Origin: Lactobacillus sp. UBA5804
GTDB lineage: Bacteria > Bacillota > Bacilli > Lactobacillales > Lactobacillaceae
DNA length: 24,113 nt
Assembly: GCA_002418055.1 (NCBI GenBank)
Contig: DIDI01000034.1
Location: forward strand, 24,749-48,861
Reading direction: 5' to 3'
Below are positions 15,174 to 22,633 of the stretch, one piece after another; positions within the stretch are counted from its first letter, which is position 1, and each line of letters opens with the position of its first letter. The notes under the pieces are model-generated. The model did not search any database. It had not been told where the DNA came from and saw only the letters and a program-made list of their open reading frames with translations. The translations under genes and the position numbers were made by a program.

Positions 15174-15203
15174 AAAAAAGCGATTCAATTGGATGGCTTT
15201 TTT
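15174..15203 (+). terminator. Intrinsic terminator after efp
   Basis: AAAAAAGC (15174-15181) pairs with GCTTTTTT (15196-15203); the inner ATTC/GGAT can extend the stem past one mismatch. The distal arm provides the T run. Confidence 0.8.
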
Positions 15204-15252
15204 GATGAACGTTTCAGCTGCTCGCTATTCTGGTAAAAAAGGATGGTAAATT

Positions 15253-16443
15253 TTGTTTTTGGGTTTGATTAAGTTAGCATTATTGTTTCACTTTTCGTTA
15301 GGTTTAAATCCAGTAACGGTTCAAAAGGCGTTGCAGCCATATCAACCAAAGACGTTAATTTTTGTTAATATTCGCAATATGTATGTGACGGCGCCTAGTT
15401 TAGCTAACTACAGTTATTCGCCGTTGTTCAACTCGTCTTCGACGATGGAAACAAAGCCTAACACGATTACGACGAGGGCCAGTGTTAATCATGCAGGGAT
15501 TACCTACAAGACGAGATGGTTCTTTCCAACGAAATTTCCTCGTGGTTCTAAGACTTTATACGCTGGGGATCCCCAGTCTTGTGTGTTCAGTCAAGATCAA
15601 CATCAAGATCAACAGAGTCTTTACATTCTTTACGGCCTGACCAAGCAGCCTGGCAAGGGCTACATTGTCAAATATAATGTGGCTGGGTTAGATCGCATGA
15701 ATCGCAAATCAATGAGCTTTCTGCGCAGATCGACGCATTACCAGTACCTTTATGTGACTCAGCATAGCCGTAGTAAGATGACTCGCCGCTGGCGCAAGCA
15801 GTATCTGGAGTATACGCGCCATTATCTGCAGGTTGGTCCAGTGATTACCGTTGGTCATGGGCAATCGTTGAGTCTTAATCCAAACACGAACCGGCTCTTT
15901 TTATTGCAAGATACCAATATGCATAACGATAAGGCGCTTGTGAGTGACAAGGTTACTGCTGCAGAAATTAGTCAGAGTAACTTACGGCCGATTAATTGGG
16001 TGCATTATAGTTTAGATCCCAAAAAGGATTTAGGCGGTCATGTGTTGACCTTTGGCGCTGATGGTGAAGCTTACTTTGCAACACAGCCGTCAGTTAATAA
16101 GAGCTCAATACCTAACCAGGTTAAGTTCTATTACGGTCAACTCACACTTAATCAAGTTAGCTTTAATTTGGCACAACGGATTTTATCTCCTGCGATTGGC
16201 ACGCATTTGCAGAACATCAGTTATAATCCTCAAAGCAATCGCTTAAATGTGACGGCTGATGGGGCGATGATTAGTGTTCCTGCTAATCCGGATAAACTAA
16301 ATAAGTTACAACCGAGAGATGTTGCTCAATTCACCTTTAATTCGAAGCGTGAATTTGAGGATATTCAGTTTGATCAACAGGGTTATAGTTATTTACTCGT
16401 TAATCGCGGCGTTGAAATTTTAAAGTCCACTCAGCCCTACTAA
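15253..16443 (+). CDS. Unrecognised exported protein with propeller-like motifs
   Basis: I do not recognise this 396-residue protein. The first ~20 residues (MFLGLIKLALLFHFSLG) look like a short signal peptide or anchor with only one positive charge. A polar body follows, rich in Ser, Asn, Gln and Tyr, with a single cysteine (110). Four spaced motifs of the type x-(N/D)-x2-(N/G)-x-aromatic-hydrophobic occur at about 207-218 (NPNTNRLFLL), 264-275 (FGADGEAYF), 323-333 (YNPQSNRLNV) and 372-382 (FDQQGYSYLL), as expected of beta-propeller blades. TTG 15253 is the only plausible start, since a stop lies two codons upstream and AAGGATGG is well placed. A weak promoter (TTGATG 15202-15207, TATTCT 15226-15231) is possible. 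It stands alone between two terminators. Function unknown. Confidence 0.7.
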   Translation: MFLGLIKLALLFHFSLGLNPVTVQKALQPYQPKTLIFVNIRNMYVTAPSLANYSYSPLFNSSSTMETKPNTITTRASVNHAGITYKTRWFFPTKFPRGSKTLYAGDPQSCVFSQDQHQDQQSLYILYGLTKQPGKGYIVKYNVAGLDRMNRKSMSFLRRSTHYQYLYVTQHSRSKMTRRWRKQYLEYTRHYLQVGPVITVGHGQSLSLNPNTNRLFLLQDTNMHNDKALVSDKVTAAEISQSNLRPINWVHYSLDPKKDLGGHVLTFGADGEAYFATQPSVNKSSIPNQVKFYYGQLTLNQVSFNLAQRILSPAIGTHLQNISYNPQSNRLNVTADGAMISVPANPDKLNKLQPRDVAQFTFNSKREFEDIQFDQQGYSYLLVNRGVEILKSTQPY

Positions 16444-16451
16444 GTAGCACC

Positions 16452-16487
16452 AAAAAACATCTCATTCTTAAGAATGAGATGTTTTTT
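16452..16487. terminator. Bidirectional terminator, exported protein / pepI operon
   Basis: A perfect 36-bp palindrome: six A, CATCTCATTC, central TTAA, then the exact complement ending in six T. It terminates both the exported-protein gene and the minus-strand pepI-DUF1304 operon. Confidence 0.95.
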
Positions 16488-16499
16488 AGTCGACTGGAA

Positions 16500-16895
16500 T
16501 TAGAGACAAATGAGCACTAATGCGACTAACGCCGGTAACATCTGGATCAGCCAGATTTTCTTAGTTACGCTCCAACCGCCATAAGCGCCAGCAATCACAA
16601 TGAATCCAAGTAATAGGCGCCAAACGACTAATAATAAATTGAAGTGGGCCAGTAGCATCGCGTAGGTAGCAAGTAGTAGTACACCTAACAGGCAGTTATA
16701 AATTCCTTGATTGGCTAGCATGATTTTAGCTTCTGGCTGCGTGAGAAAAGTAGGGCTTAATTTAAAGGCCTGAGCTTGTTTATCGGGTTTACCAAACATT
16801 TCCAATCCACCGATTGCTAGGTGTAATAAGGCGACTAGGATAGTTAAGATGACACCGGTAATGACAAAGCCACTGGCGGTAACGAGTGTTTTCAA
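16500..16895 (-). CDS. DUF1304 family membrane protein
   Basis: A 131-residue integral membrane protein with four segments (about 8-28, 62-84, 86-104, 112-130). The motif LEMFGKPD after the first segment and MLANQGIYN before the second are hallmarks of DUF1304, a family of unknown function. It starts with TTG 16895, overlapping the last 4 bases of pepI (TTGA), with AAAGGAG well placed 9 nt upstream inside pepI, so translation is coupled. Slightly longer than the usual ~118 residues. Confidence 0.85.
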   Translation of the reverse strand: MKTLVTASGFVITGVILTILVALLHLAIGGLEMFGKPDKQAQAFKLSPTFLTQPEAKIMLANQGIYNCLLGVLLLATYAMLLAHFNLLLVVWRLLLGFIVIAGAYGGWSVTKKIWLIQMLPALVALVLICL

Positions 16896-17812
16896 TCTTT
16901 AGCTCCTTTGAAGGTACCGGCTTCTACCTGTTTAATAAAGTCAGCTAAATGGCGATAATAAACAGCGGGATTGTCGACCATATGGTGGTGACCGCCATCA
17001 GGGGTAACGACTAGTTGGGCATTCGGAATTTCGTGCTGCATAATTTTGGCAGTTGCGAGTGGCATCGTGTCATATTCACCAAAGGTTAACAAGGTTGGGA
17101 CTTTAATGTGTTTTAATTGATTACGGAAGTGCCAATCTTTTAATTTCCCCGTGATGACAAATTCATTATCCCCTTGGAAAACGTGGTAGACGGCTGTGCC
17201 ACCGATATCCTTCAGGTGGTACAACTTAGAGGGCTGCTTACGATCAACGAAGTTGATATTCAAAATATGCACATCAGCTTGATAACGTTCATTATCATAG
17301 TCATTGGCCGACTCGCATTGCCGCATGAAGTCAATTTCAGTTTGTGGTAAGACCTCTTGCCGGCGCCGGTTGACTGCCTTGACATAATCAGTAATTTCAT
17401 CAATCATGGAAGAAATAATGGCACCCTTGAGATGCTGACCGTATTTGGCCGCATATTCTTGGACCATTAGACCACCCCAGCTTTGGCCGATTAAATAAAA
17501 CTGATCCAGTCCCAGCTTGGTGCGGACTTCTTCAAGTTCGTCTAAGAAATAATCATAAGTGAGGTATTTCTTGGCAATTGCAGGATCTTGGTAATCCGGT
17601 TGGTCAGAGTAAAGCGATCCCAATTGATCATACATGGTAACTTGGACATTTAAGCCTTGTGCCTTTAATTGATCAGCAGTATCTTCCCAATATTCGTGGT
17701 TGCCGCCAGGGCCGCCATGTAAGGCGAGCAGGTGAATATCACCTTGTCCTTGCGTGTTCGTCCAGAGATGGTAACCATTGTCTAATGTAATAATTTTAGT
17801 TCCAGTTTTCAT
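16892..17812 (-). CDS. pepI: Proline iminopeptidase (alpha/beta hydrolase, S33)
   Basis: A 306-residue S33-family alpha/beta hydrolase that removes N-terminal proline from peptides; PepI is a standard part of the lactic acid bacterial peptide-degrading set. The oxyanion loop HGGPGG is at 32-37, nucleophile Ser111 in GQSWGG, acid Asp248 in FGEYDTMP and base His in GGHHHMVDNP (about 275). No signal peptide, so cytoplasmic. AAAGGAG precedes ATG 17812. An extended -10 (TGC-TAGAAT, 17853-17845) lies upstream. It is followed by DUF1304 with a 4-base overlap. The exact peptide preference within the S33 group is inferred from the family pattern. Confidence 0.9.
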   Translation of the reverse strand: MKTGTKIITLDNGYHLWTNTQGQGDIHLLALHGGPGGNHEYWEDTADQLKAQGLNVQVTMYDQLGSLYSDQPDYQDPAIAKKYLTYDYFLDELEEVRTKLGLDQFYLIGQSWGGLMVQEYAAKYGQHLKGAIISSMIDEITDYVKAVNRRRQEVLPQTEIDFMRQCESANDYDNERYQADVHILNINFVDRKQPSKLYHLKDIGGTAVYHVFQGDNEFVITGKLKDWHFRNQLKHIKVPTLLTFGEYDTMPLATAKIMQHEIPNAQLVVTPDGGHHHMVDNPAVYYRHLADFIKQVEAGTFKGAKD

Positions 17813-17844
17813 TGGTATGCTCCTTTAAACAGTTAATTACTTAT

Positions 17845-17853
17845 ATTCTAGCA
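17845..17853 (-). promoter_or_regulatory. Extended -10 promoter of pepI operon
   Basis: On the minus strand TGC-TAGAAT (17853-17845) fits the extended -10 form; no clear -35 is seen. The leader would be about 25 nt. Confidence 0.45.
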
Positions 17854-17887
17854 TGTTTAGCTGCTGACGCCGCTGAAAGGGAATGAT

Positions 17888-17916
17888 TTGTGCAGTTTGC
17901 ACAAGTTGCTTATAAT
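17888..17916 (+). promoter_or_regulatory. Promoter with 17-bp operator-like dyad before ABC exporter
   Basis: A perfect -10 TATAAT (17911-17916) is preceded at 17 nt by TTGTGC (17888-17893, weak -35). The -35 is the left arm of the dyad TTGTGCA-GTT-TGCACAA (17888-17904), which fills the spacer. This placement is typical for a repressor operator, or for a MerR-like activator. No regulator gene is adjacent. Confidence 0.6.
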
Positions 17917-17942
17917 GAACAGGATATCGATAAGGAGAAAAT

Positions 17943-19553
17943 ATGAGTTTAAGATACGCTAAAAACAAGCATTTGTTCCTCTTTACCCTGCTAGCTGCAG
18001 TCAAGGCTAGCAATATTTTGTTTATCGCTTATATGATTAAGGATATGTTGAACGTGGCGTCGTCAGGTTCAACGGATTATTGGCATTTAATTCGGTTAGC
18101 TAGCATCACTTGTGTGGGCCAGTTGCTTTTTATGAGCAGTAACTTCGTTTATGAGACCATTAAAATGACGATTATCAGAGAAGTTAATTTACGCTTTAAA
18201 TCAGCTAACCTCACTTATCTCATTGATCAAGGCGAAGACGATTATAAGTCAGGGTTGTCACTCATGACAAATGACTTGAAACAGTTGGAAACCAACCGGG
18301 TTAATGCCCAATTAGATATGATTTTACAGGGCTTTACTTTCGTAGGTTCGCTAGGGTTTGCCCTTTACAATTCTTGGCAGATGACCTTAGTCTTTTTGGT
18401 GGCAACCATTGCGCCAGCTTTAGTCCAATTGGCAACTAGCCCAATCATTGCCAAACGTTCAGCCACATGGGTGACCCAGAATGCTGACTACACTCAACAT
18501 GTTTCTGACTCGTTAAACGGTGGCCAAATGGCGAAGATTTATAATGTTCGCCGGCATGTCATTAGTCGTGCCATGGGAGCCGCTAGCCGGATGGAAACAG
18601 CCTTGCGAAATTTATCGTTAACGCAGGCCTGGGCCTTAGAGCTCATTTATTCCGTTGCTGAATTGTTTAGCTTTATCATTCCGTGTACGATTGGTGGGAT
18701 TTTAATGATGCAGGGCCAGTTGGCGGTTGGGACCTTAGTCATGATGGTCGATTTGGCCATGAACTTTATCACGCCTGTTGTCACATTGTTTAATGAGTTT
18801 AATCAAGTGATGGCAACCAAGCCAATGTGGGTTCGGACACAGCGGGCACTCGCCTTTCGCCTAAAGGATGAGCAAGCTGCCCCAGTACCTTTTACTGGCC
18901 TCGAGTTAGCCGATTTGTCTTATGTGACTCACAGCGATCAAAAACAATTGTTCCAAGATGTTAATCTGGTAGTTAAGCCCGGCGAAAAGGTGCTGTTAAT
19001 GGCACCAAGCGGTTGGGGGAAGACGACGCTACTGCATATTATGCTGGGATTACGGCGACCAGCCAGTGGGCAAGTACGTATTACCGGCCAAAATGTCACG
19101 GGAAATTGGGAACGCGCACATCAGTATTTTTCTTACGTTAATCAAAAGCCATTTATGTTTGATGATACTTTGCGGTTTAATTTAACTTTGGGACGATCAG
19201 TCAGTGATGACACCCTATTTACTGTGATGAAACAAGCTGGGTTAGCTGAATTTGCTACCAAGACAGGTTTACAGAAACAAGTCGGTGAAGATGGTAGCCA
19301 TTTATCTGGTGGTCAAATTCAACGGGTTGAAATTGCTCGGGCCTTAATTTCCAAGCGTCCAATTATTTTGGCTGATGAGGCCACTTCAGCTCTTGATCCC
19401 AAACTTTCCTTAGCCATTCACCAAGTATTGCTGCGCAATCCAGAAGTAGCAGTGCTAGAAGTGGCACATAAGATTTCTGACCAAGAACGTGCCATGTTTG
19501 ACCAAATTGTGCACCTTAATCAGCCTGCCAAGCCCGAATTGCGGCATAATTAA
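17943..19553 (+). CDS. Half-size ABC exporter (fused membrane and ATPase domains)
   Basis: A 536-residue ABC transporter with an N-terminal exporter-type membrane domain (about 1-300, around six segments) and a C-terminal ATPase. Walker A is APSGWGKT at 354-361, where the usual first Gly is Ala. Gln401 forms the Q-loop, the signature is LSGGQ (454-458), Walker B IILADEA (474-480, Glu479) and the H-loop is His509 in VAHK. It has no peptidase domain, so it is not a classic bacteriocin exporter of the PCAT type. Half exporters work as dimers; with no partner gene next to it, a homodimer is likely. Substrate unknown. TAAGGAG precedes ATG 17943. It stands alone between an operator-like dyad and a terminator. 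Confidence 0.88.
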   Translation: MSLRYAKNKHLFLFTLLAAVKASNILFIAYMIKDMLNVASSGSTDYWHLIRLASITCVGQLLFMSSNFVYETIKMTIIREVNLRFKSANLTYLIDQGEDDYKSGLSLMTNDLKQLETNRVNAQLDMILQGFTFVGSLGFALYNSWQMTLVFLVATIAPALVQLATSPIIAKRSATWVTQNADYTQHVSDSLNGGQMAKIYNVRRHVISRAMGAASRMETALRNLSLTQAWALELIYSVAELFSFIIPCTIGGILMMQGQLAVGTLVMMVDLAMNFITPVVTLFNEFNQVMATKPMWVRTQRALAFRLKDEQAAPVPFTGLELADLSYVTHSDQKQLFQDVNLVVKPGEKVLLMAPSGWGKTTLLHIMLGLRRPASGQVRITGQNVTGNWERAHQYFSYVNQKPFMFDDTLRFNLTLGRSVSDDTLFTVMKQAGLAEFATKTGLQKQVGEDGSHLSGGQIQRVEIARALISKRPIILADEATSALDPKLSLAIHQVLLRNPEVAVLEVAHKISDQERAMFDQIVHLNQPAKPELRHN

Positions 19554-19555
19554 TT

Positions 19556-19592
19556 AAAAAGAGTTACTTCTTAAGCAGAAGTAGCGCTTTTT
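19556..19592 (+). terminator. Intrinsic terminator after ABC exporter
   Basis: AAAAAG...TACTTCT (19556-19571) pairs with AGAAGTA...CTTTTT (19577-19592): a 7-bp inner stem with loop TAAGC, a few internal mismatches, and an outer A/T-rich stem ending in five T. Confidence 0.75.
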
Positions 19593-19595
19593 CTA

Positions 19596-19601
19596 TATAA
19601 T
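19596..19601 (+). promoter_or_regulatory. -10 box of pepT operon
   Basis: A perfect TATAAT lies four bases after the terminator. The -35 position falls inside the terminator stem and shows no good match, so the promoter may be weak or activated. Confidence 0.4.
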
Positions 19602-19641
19602 GAGAGCATGGTTTAGAACAGTTAGTAGCTAATGGGGGAAA

Positions 19642-20925
19642 ATGACGATGACAGCTTATGATGCCACTTATATTCAACAAAAATTTATTGATTATTGCCG
19701 TATAAATACGCGCTCAGATGAACGTAGTGATGCCATACCAACAACGCCAGGTCAAGTGGTGTTACTCAAGACGCTGGAAACTGAGCTGCACCAACTGGGG
19801 TTAACCGCAGTTTCTTATTCAGATGAAGATGCGTATCTAGTGGGTAAAATTGCCAGTAACCTTAAAGACCAAACGGTTGCCCCGCTTGGGTTTGTGGCGC
19901 ATGTCGATACCGCTGACTATCCAGCAGATAACGTCCAGCCAATCGTTCATCCCAATTATGATGGTCGTGATATCCATTATCCGGCTGCACCGGATCGGGT
20001 CCTATCGAGCACCGTTTTTCCTGCTTTGCAGACCTTGATTGGTCAGACCCTCATTACCGGTAGCGGCGATACCTTACTGGGGGCAGATGATAAAGCCGGC
20101 ATTGCTGGGTTACTCGGGATGGCGAAATACTTACAGGCTAATCCGCAAGTGCTCCATGGTGATGTGTGGTTAGCTTTTGGCCCAGATGAAGAAATTGGTC
20201 GCGGGGCAGGGCGCTTAATTGCTAGCCGTTTTCCCGTGGAATTCGCTTATACCTTGGATAATGGTCAGCCTGGCGATATTGCTTACGAAACTTTTAATGC
20301 TGCTGCCGCTACGGTGACATTTAACGGAACGGTCGTCCATCCCGGGGAAGCGTACGGTCTCATGGTCAATGCGGCATTGTTGGCCAGTCAGTTTATTCAG
20401 CAACTGCCAGCCGGATTGGTGCCAGAAAAGAGCCGCGGGTATCAAGGCTTCATCATGGTCTTATCCAATGAAGGCAATGTTGATCGGGCTGAAGTGAAAC
20501 TCATTGTACGCAGCTTTGATACGGGTGAGTATCGGGCAATGAAATCTCACTTGAGACGCGAAGTTGCGGATTTAAATGCGCAATATGGGGCTGACCGCGT
20601 CAGTTTGACCATGCAAGAACAATATCGATCACCAGGTGATGTGATTAACCAGCATCCCTATGTGGTTAATTTAGTTCACCAAGCTTACCAACAATTGGGA
20701 CTCAAGATTAATCATATTCCGTTTCGGGGCGGTACTGACGGTGATTTTATTACTGCCAAAGGTATCCCGACGCCGAATCTATTTAATGGGGGCGGTAATT
20801 TCCACGGCCCTTATGAATATGCGACGACTGAGCAAATGGTCTTGTTGGCCAAAACTTTAACAACCATCGTTAAGCAGCATGTTCAGTCTGACCAGCGGCG
20901 TGATGAAACACCACTGAAGCGTTAG
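19642..20925 (+). CDS. pepT: Peptidase T (tripeptide aminopeptidase)
   Basis: A 427-residue M20B metallopeptidase that cuts the N-terminal residue from tripeptides. The two-zinc site is complete: His87 and Asp89 in AHVDT, Asp149 in GADDKAG, Glu183/Glu184 in GPDEEIG, Asp206 in TLDNG, and His388 in NFHGPYEY. The dimer/lid region has VHPGEAYGLMVNA. It is cytoplasmic and slightly longer than the usual ~410. ATG 19642 is given, but ATG 19648 has better spacing to GGGGG (19634-19638) and could be the true start. First gene of a dense co-directional run (gaps 12, -4, 20 and 9 nt). It belongs to the peptide-use theme with PepI and the C69 dipeptidase. Confidence 0.95.
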   Translation: MTMTAYDATYIQQKFIDYCRINTRSDERSDAIPTTPGQVVLLKTLETELHQLGLTAVSYSDEDAYLVGKIASNLKDQTVAPLGFVAHVDTADYPADNVQPIVHPNYDGRDIHYPAAPDRVLSSTVFPALQTLIGQTLITGSGDTLLGADDKAGIAGLLGMAKYLQANPQVLHGDVWLAFGPDEEIGRGAGRLIASRFPVEFAYTLDNGQPGDIAYETFNAAAATVTFNGTVVHPGEAYGLMVNAALLASQFIQQLPAGLVPEKSRGYQGFIMVLSNEGNVDRAEVKLIVRSFDTGEYRAMKSHLRREVADLNAQYGADRVSLTMQEQYRSPGDVINQHPYVVNLVHQAYQQLGLKINHIPFRGGTDGDFITAKGIPTPNLFNGGGNFHGPYEYATTEQMVLLAKTLTTIVKQHVQSDQRRDETPLKR

Positions 20926-20937
20926 AAAGTAGGAAAG

Positions 20938-21669
20938 ATGACGTCATTGATAACAGTTAAAGAATGGCTGCAGCTAGCTGATAGTGTCATTGTGCTCGCT
21001 GGCAATGAGTTTGCCCAGCAAGAGGGACTCGATTTAAAGCAAATGATGCAGTTGAGCGAAGTGCCAATAGCGCAAGCTTGGCCTCGCTGGCAAAAGCTAA
21101 TTGCGGCGCGTCAAAACTATCAACCGAGTACTGGCATGCAGGCTTTAACGACACTTTTGTCAGGGCGTGATTACTTTGTGGCGACGACGACCTTTGCCCA
21201 TTTATTTGAGACCGCCGGCTTAGCCAGCGCGCGTATTTTCAACCTTAATGGGGATTGGACTAAATTACAATGCACTAGCGGGATGAATCATGGTCACCCT
21301 GAAACAGCTCAAGTGCTGGTGCAAGCAGCAGCTGGTGCTATGTCTTTACCCAAGTGCGAGGTGTGTGGGCAGCCACTAGAGCCAAACTTACCGTTTGATA
21401 GCCACTTCTTCCCTGATACGGATGCTAACCAGCGCTTTCGCTGGTTTTTAATGGGTCATGAAACGAACCGGGTCGTCATTTTAGCTCTAGGAATTGATGC
21501 GAGCAGCCAGCAATTACTGTCAACGATGCTACCGTTAGTCCAACAATTTCCCACTTGGCAGGCAGCTGTTTCAGGGACTATTGCTATTCCCAAAGCCACA
21601 CGAGTGGTCTCCTTAAGCGGCGGCTTAACTGATAATTTACAGGCATTAGTAGCGAGGTCAGACAGATGA
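20938..21669 (+). CDS. Degenerate SirTM-like (SIR2 family) protein
   Basis: A 243-residue protein resembling the class M sirtuins (SirTM), which use NAD to ADP-ribosylate lipoylated proteins. Shared traits: ADSVIVLAG...EGLDL at 14-32 (compare AD-I-IGAGAGLS--GLD), YFVATT at 79-84, LNGDW-KLQC (103-112), and a zinc-ribbon pair CEVCG at 140-144 followed by EPNLPFD. However, the NAD-binding GAG-x-S is replaced by LAGNE (20-24) and the catalytic TTNVD by TTTFA (83-87), so NAD chemistry is probably lost. The usual partners (macrodomain, lipoate ligase, GcvH-like) are absent. The gene overlaps the exonuclease-BRCT gene by 4 bases (ATGA). Call made from memory of the family pattern; moderately sure. 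Confidence 0.6.
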   Translation: MTSLITVKEWLQLADSVIVLAGNEFAQQEGLDLKQMMQLSEVPIAQAWPRWQKLIAARQNYQPSTGMQALTTLLSGRDYFVATTTFAHLFETAGLASARIFNLNGDWTKLQCTSGMNHGHPETAQVLVQAAAGAMSLPKCEVCGQPLEPNLPFDSHFFPDTDANQRFRWFLMGHETNRVVILALGIDASSQQLLSTMLPLVQQFPTWQAAVSGTIAIPKATRVVSLSGGLTDNLQALVARSDR

Positions 21670-22613
21670 GTATTGCAATTAAGCAGGGGAAGTTACTAGT
21701 CCCCGCTGCCCAGGCGCAAATTCGGGCTAAGGGGATGGAACGACCGGGATTCTTTTCCGACTATACGATGATTGATATTGAAACCACGGGGCTATTGCCA
21801 TATCGTGACCGGGTAACGGAGCTTGGTGGTGTGCGCGTGCGGGATAGCCGCGTGGTGGAAACATTTAGTCAATTGGTGCGTTATCCTGGCAATAATGTGG
21901 TTCCGGCGTTTATTACGAAATTAAACGGGATTACTGAGCAGCAACTATTAACCGAAGGGCAGCCAGTTACAAAGGCAGTTGCGGCTTTTCGCGAGTTTAT
22001 TGGCGATGATTTGATTGTGGGCTATAACGTCAACTTTGACTTAAACTTCGTCTATGATTTGGTCGCTAAACAGCATTTGCCCCTCTTGAGTAATGATTAT
22101 GTGGACGTGCTGCGGATTGCCCGGGCGTTTTACCCGCATGAGCGCCATAACCGTTTGCTTGATGTGATGCAGCGTGCGGGAATTGCGGAAGTAGAGCAAC
22201 ACCATGGGTTGGCAGATTCGCTGGATACCATCAAGGTCTATCAAGATTTTCGCCGCAATGCGGTACCAGAAGTGTTGACTAAAGCTCAAGCTAATTTGAA
22301 AAATGCTGATTTATTAATTGCTGCTCCACTAAGCAGTTATCGTAGTCCTGTAATGGGTAAGACGGTTGTATTAACTGGCGACTTAGCAGTTGATCGCACG
22401 GAGTTAGCAACTGCGATTAAGCATTTAGGTGGTCAGGTTGATACCACGGTCAGTCCGTTAACTAATTTGGTCATCGCAGGTAATCATGATTACTTCAATC
22501 GGAAAAATGCTGATTTAAAGCAAGTAGCAACTTATGCTGCAGCAGGTGCTGATCTGCGCCGCTGGTCGGAACAATTCTTCTGGAGTCGTTTAGATGATTG
22601 GGCACGGAGTTAA
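21666..22613 (+). CDS. DEDDh 3'-5' exonuclease fused to BRCT domain
   Basis: A 315-residue protein. Residues 30-200 are a DnaQ-like exonuclease: ExoI DIETTG (Asp37, Glu39), ExoII GYNVNFDLNF (Asp125) and ExoIII HHGLAD (His179, Asp184) supply the complete DEDDh site. Residues 226-305 are a BRCT domain (GKTVVLTGDLAVDRTEL, then LGG-VDTTVSPLTNLVIAG), as in NAD-dependent DNA ligases and in similar Firmicutes exonuclease-BRCT proteins. Likely a DNA repair or proofreading nuclease, with the BRCT domain for nick or partner binding (inference). It starts at ATG 21666 inside the end of the SirTM-like gene, so the two are translated together. Confidence 0.9.
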   Translation: MSIAIKQGKLLVPAAQAQIRAKGMERPGFFSDYTMIDIETTGLLPYRDRVTELGGVRVRDSRVVETFSQLVRYPGNNVVPAFITKLNGITEQQLLTEGQPVTKAVAAFREFIGDDLIVGYNVNFDLNFVYDLVAKQHLPLLSNDYVDVLRIARAFYPHERHNRLLDVMQRAGIAEVEQHHGLADSLDTIKVYQDFRRNAVPEVLTKAQANLKNADLLIAAPLSSYRSPVMGKTVVLTGDLAVDRTELATAIKHLGGQVDTTVSPLTNLVIAGNHDYFNRKNADLKQVATYAAAGADLRRWSEQFFWSRLDDWARS

Positions 22614-22633
22614 TAGATGGGGGCTCAGAATTA

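Noticed and set aside
22598..22633. TTG 22598 as start of the EndA-like nuclease
   Set aside because: It lies in the exonuclease-BRCT gene, has no ribosome site, and would put polar residues before the basic start of the anchor.
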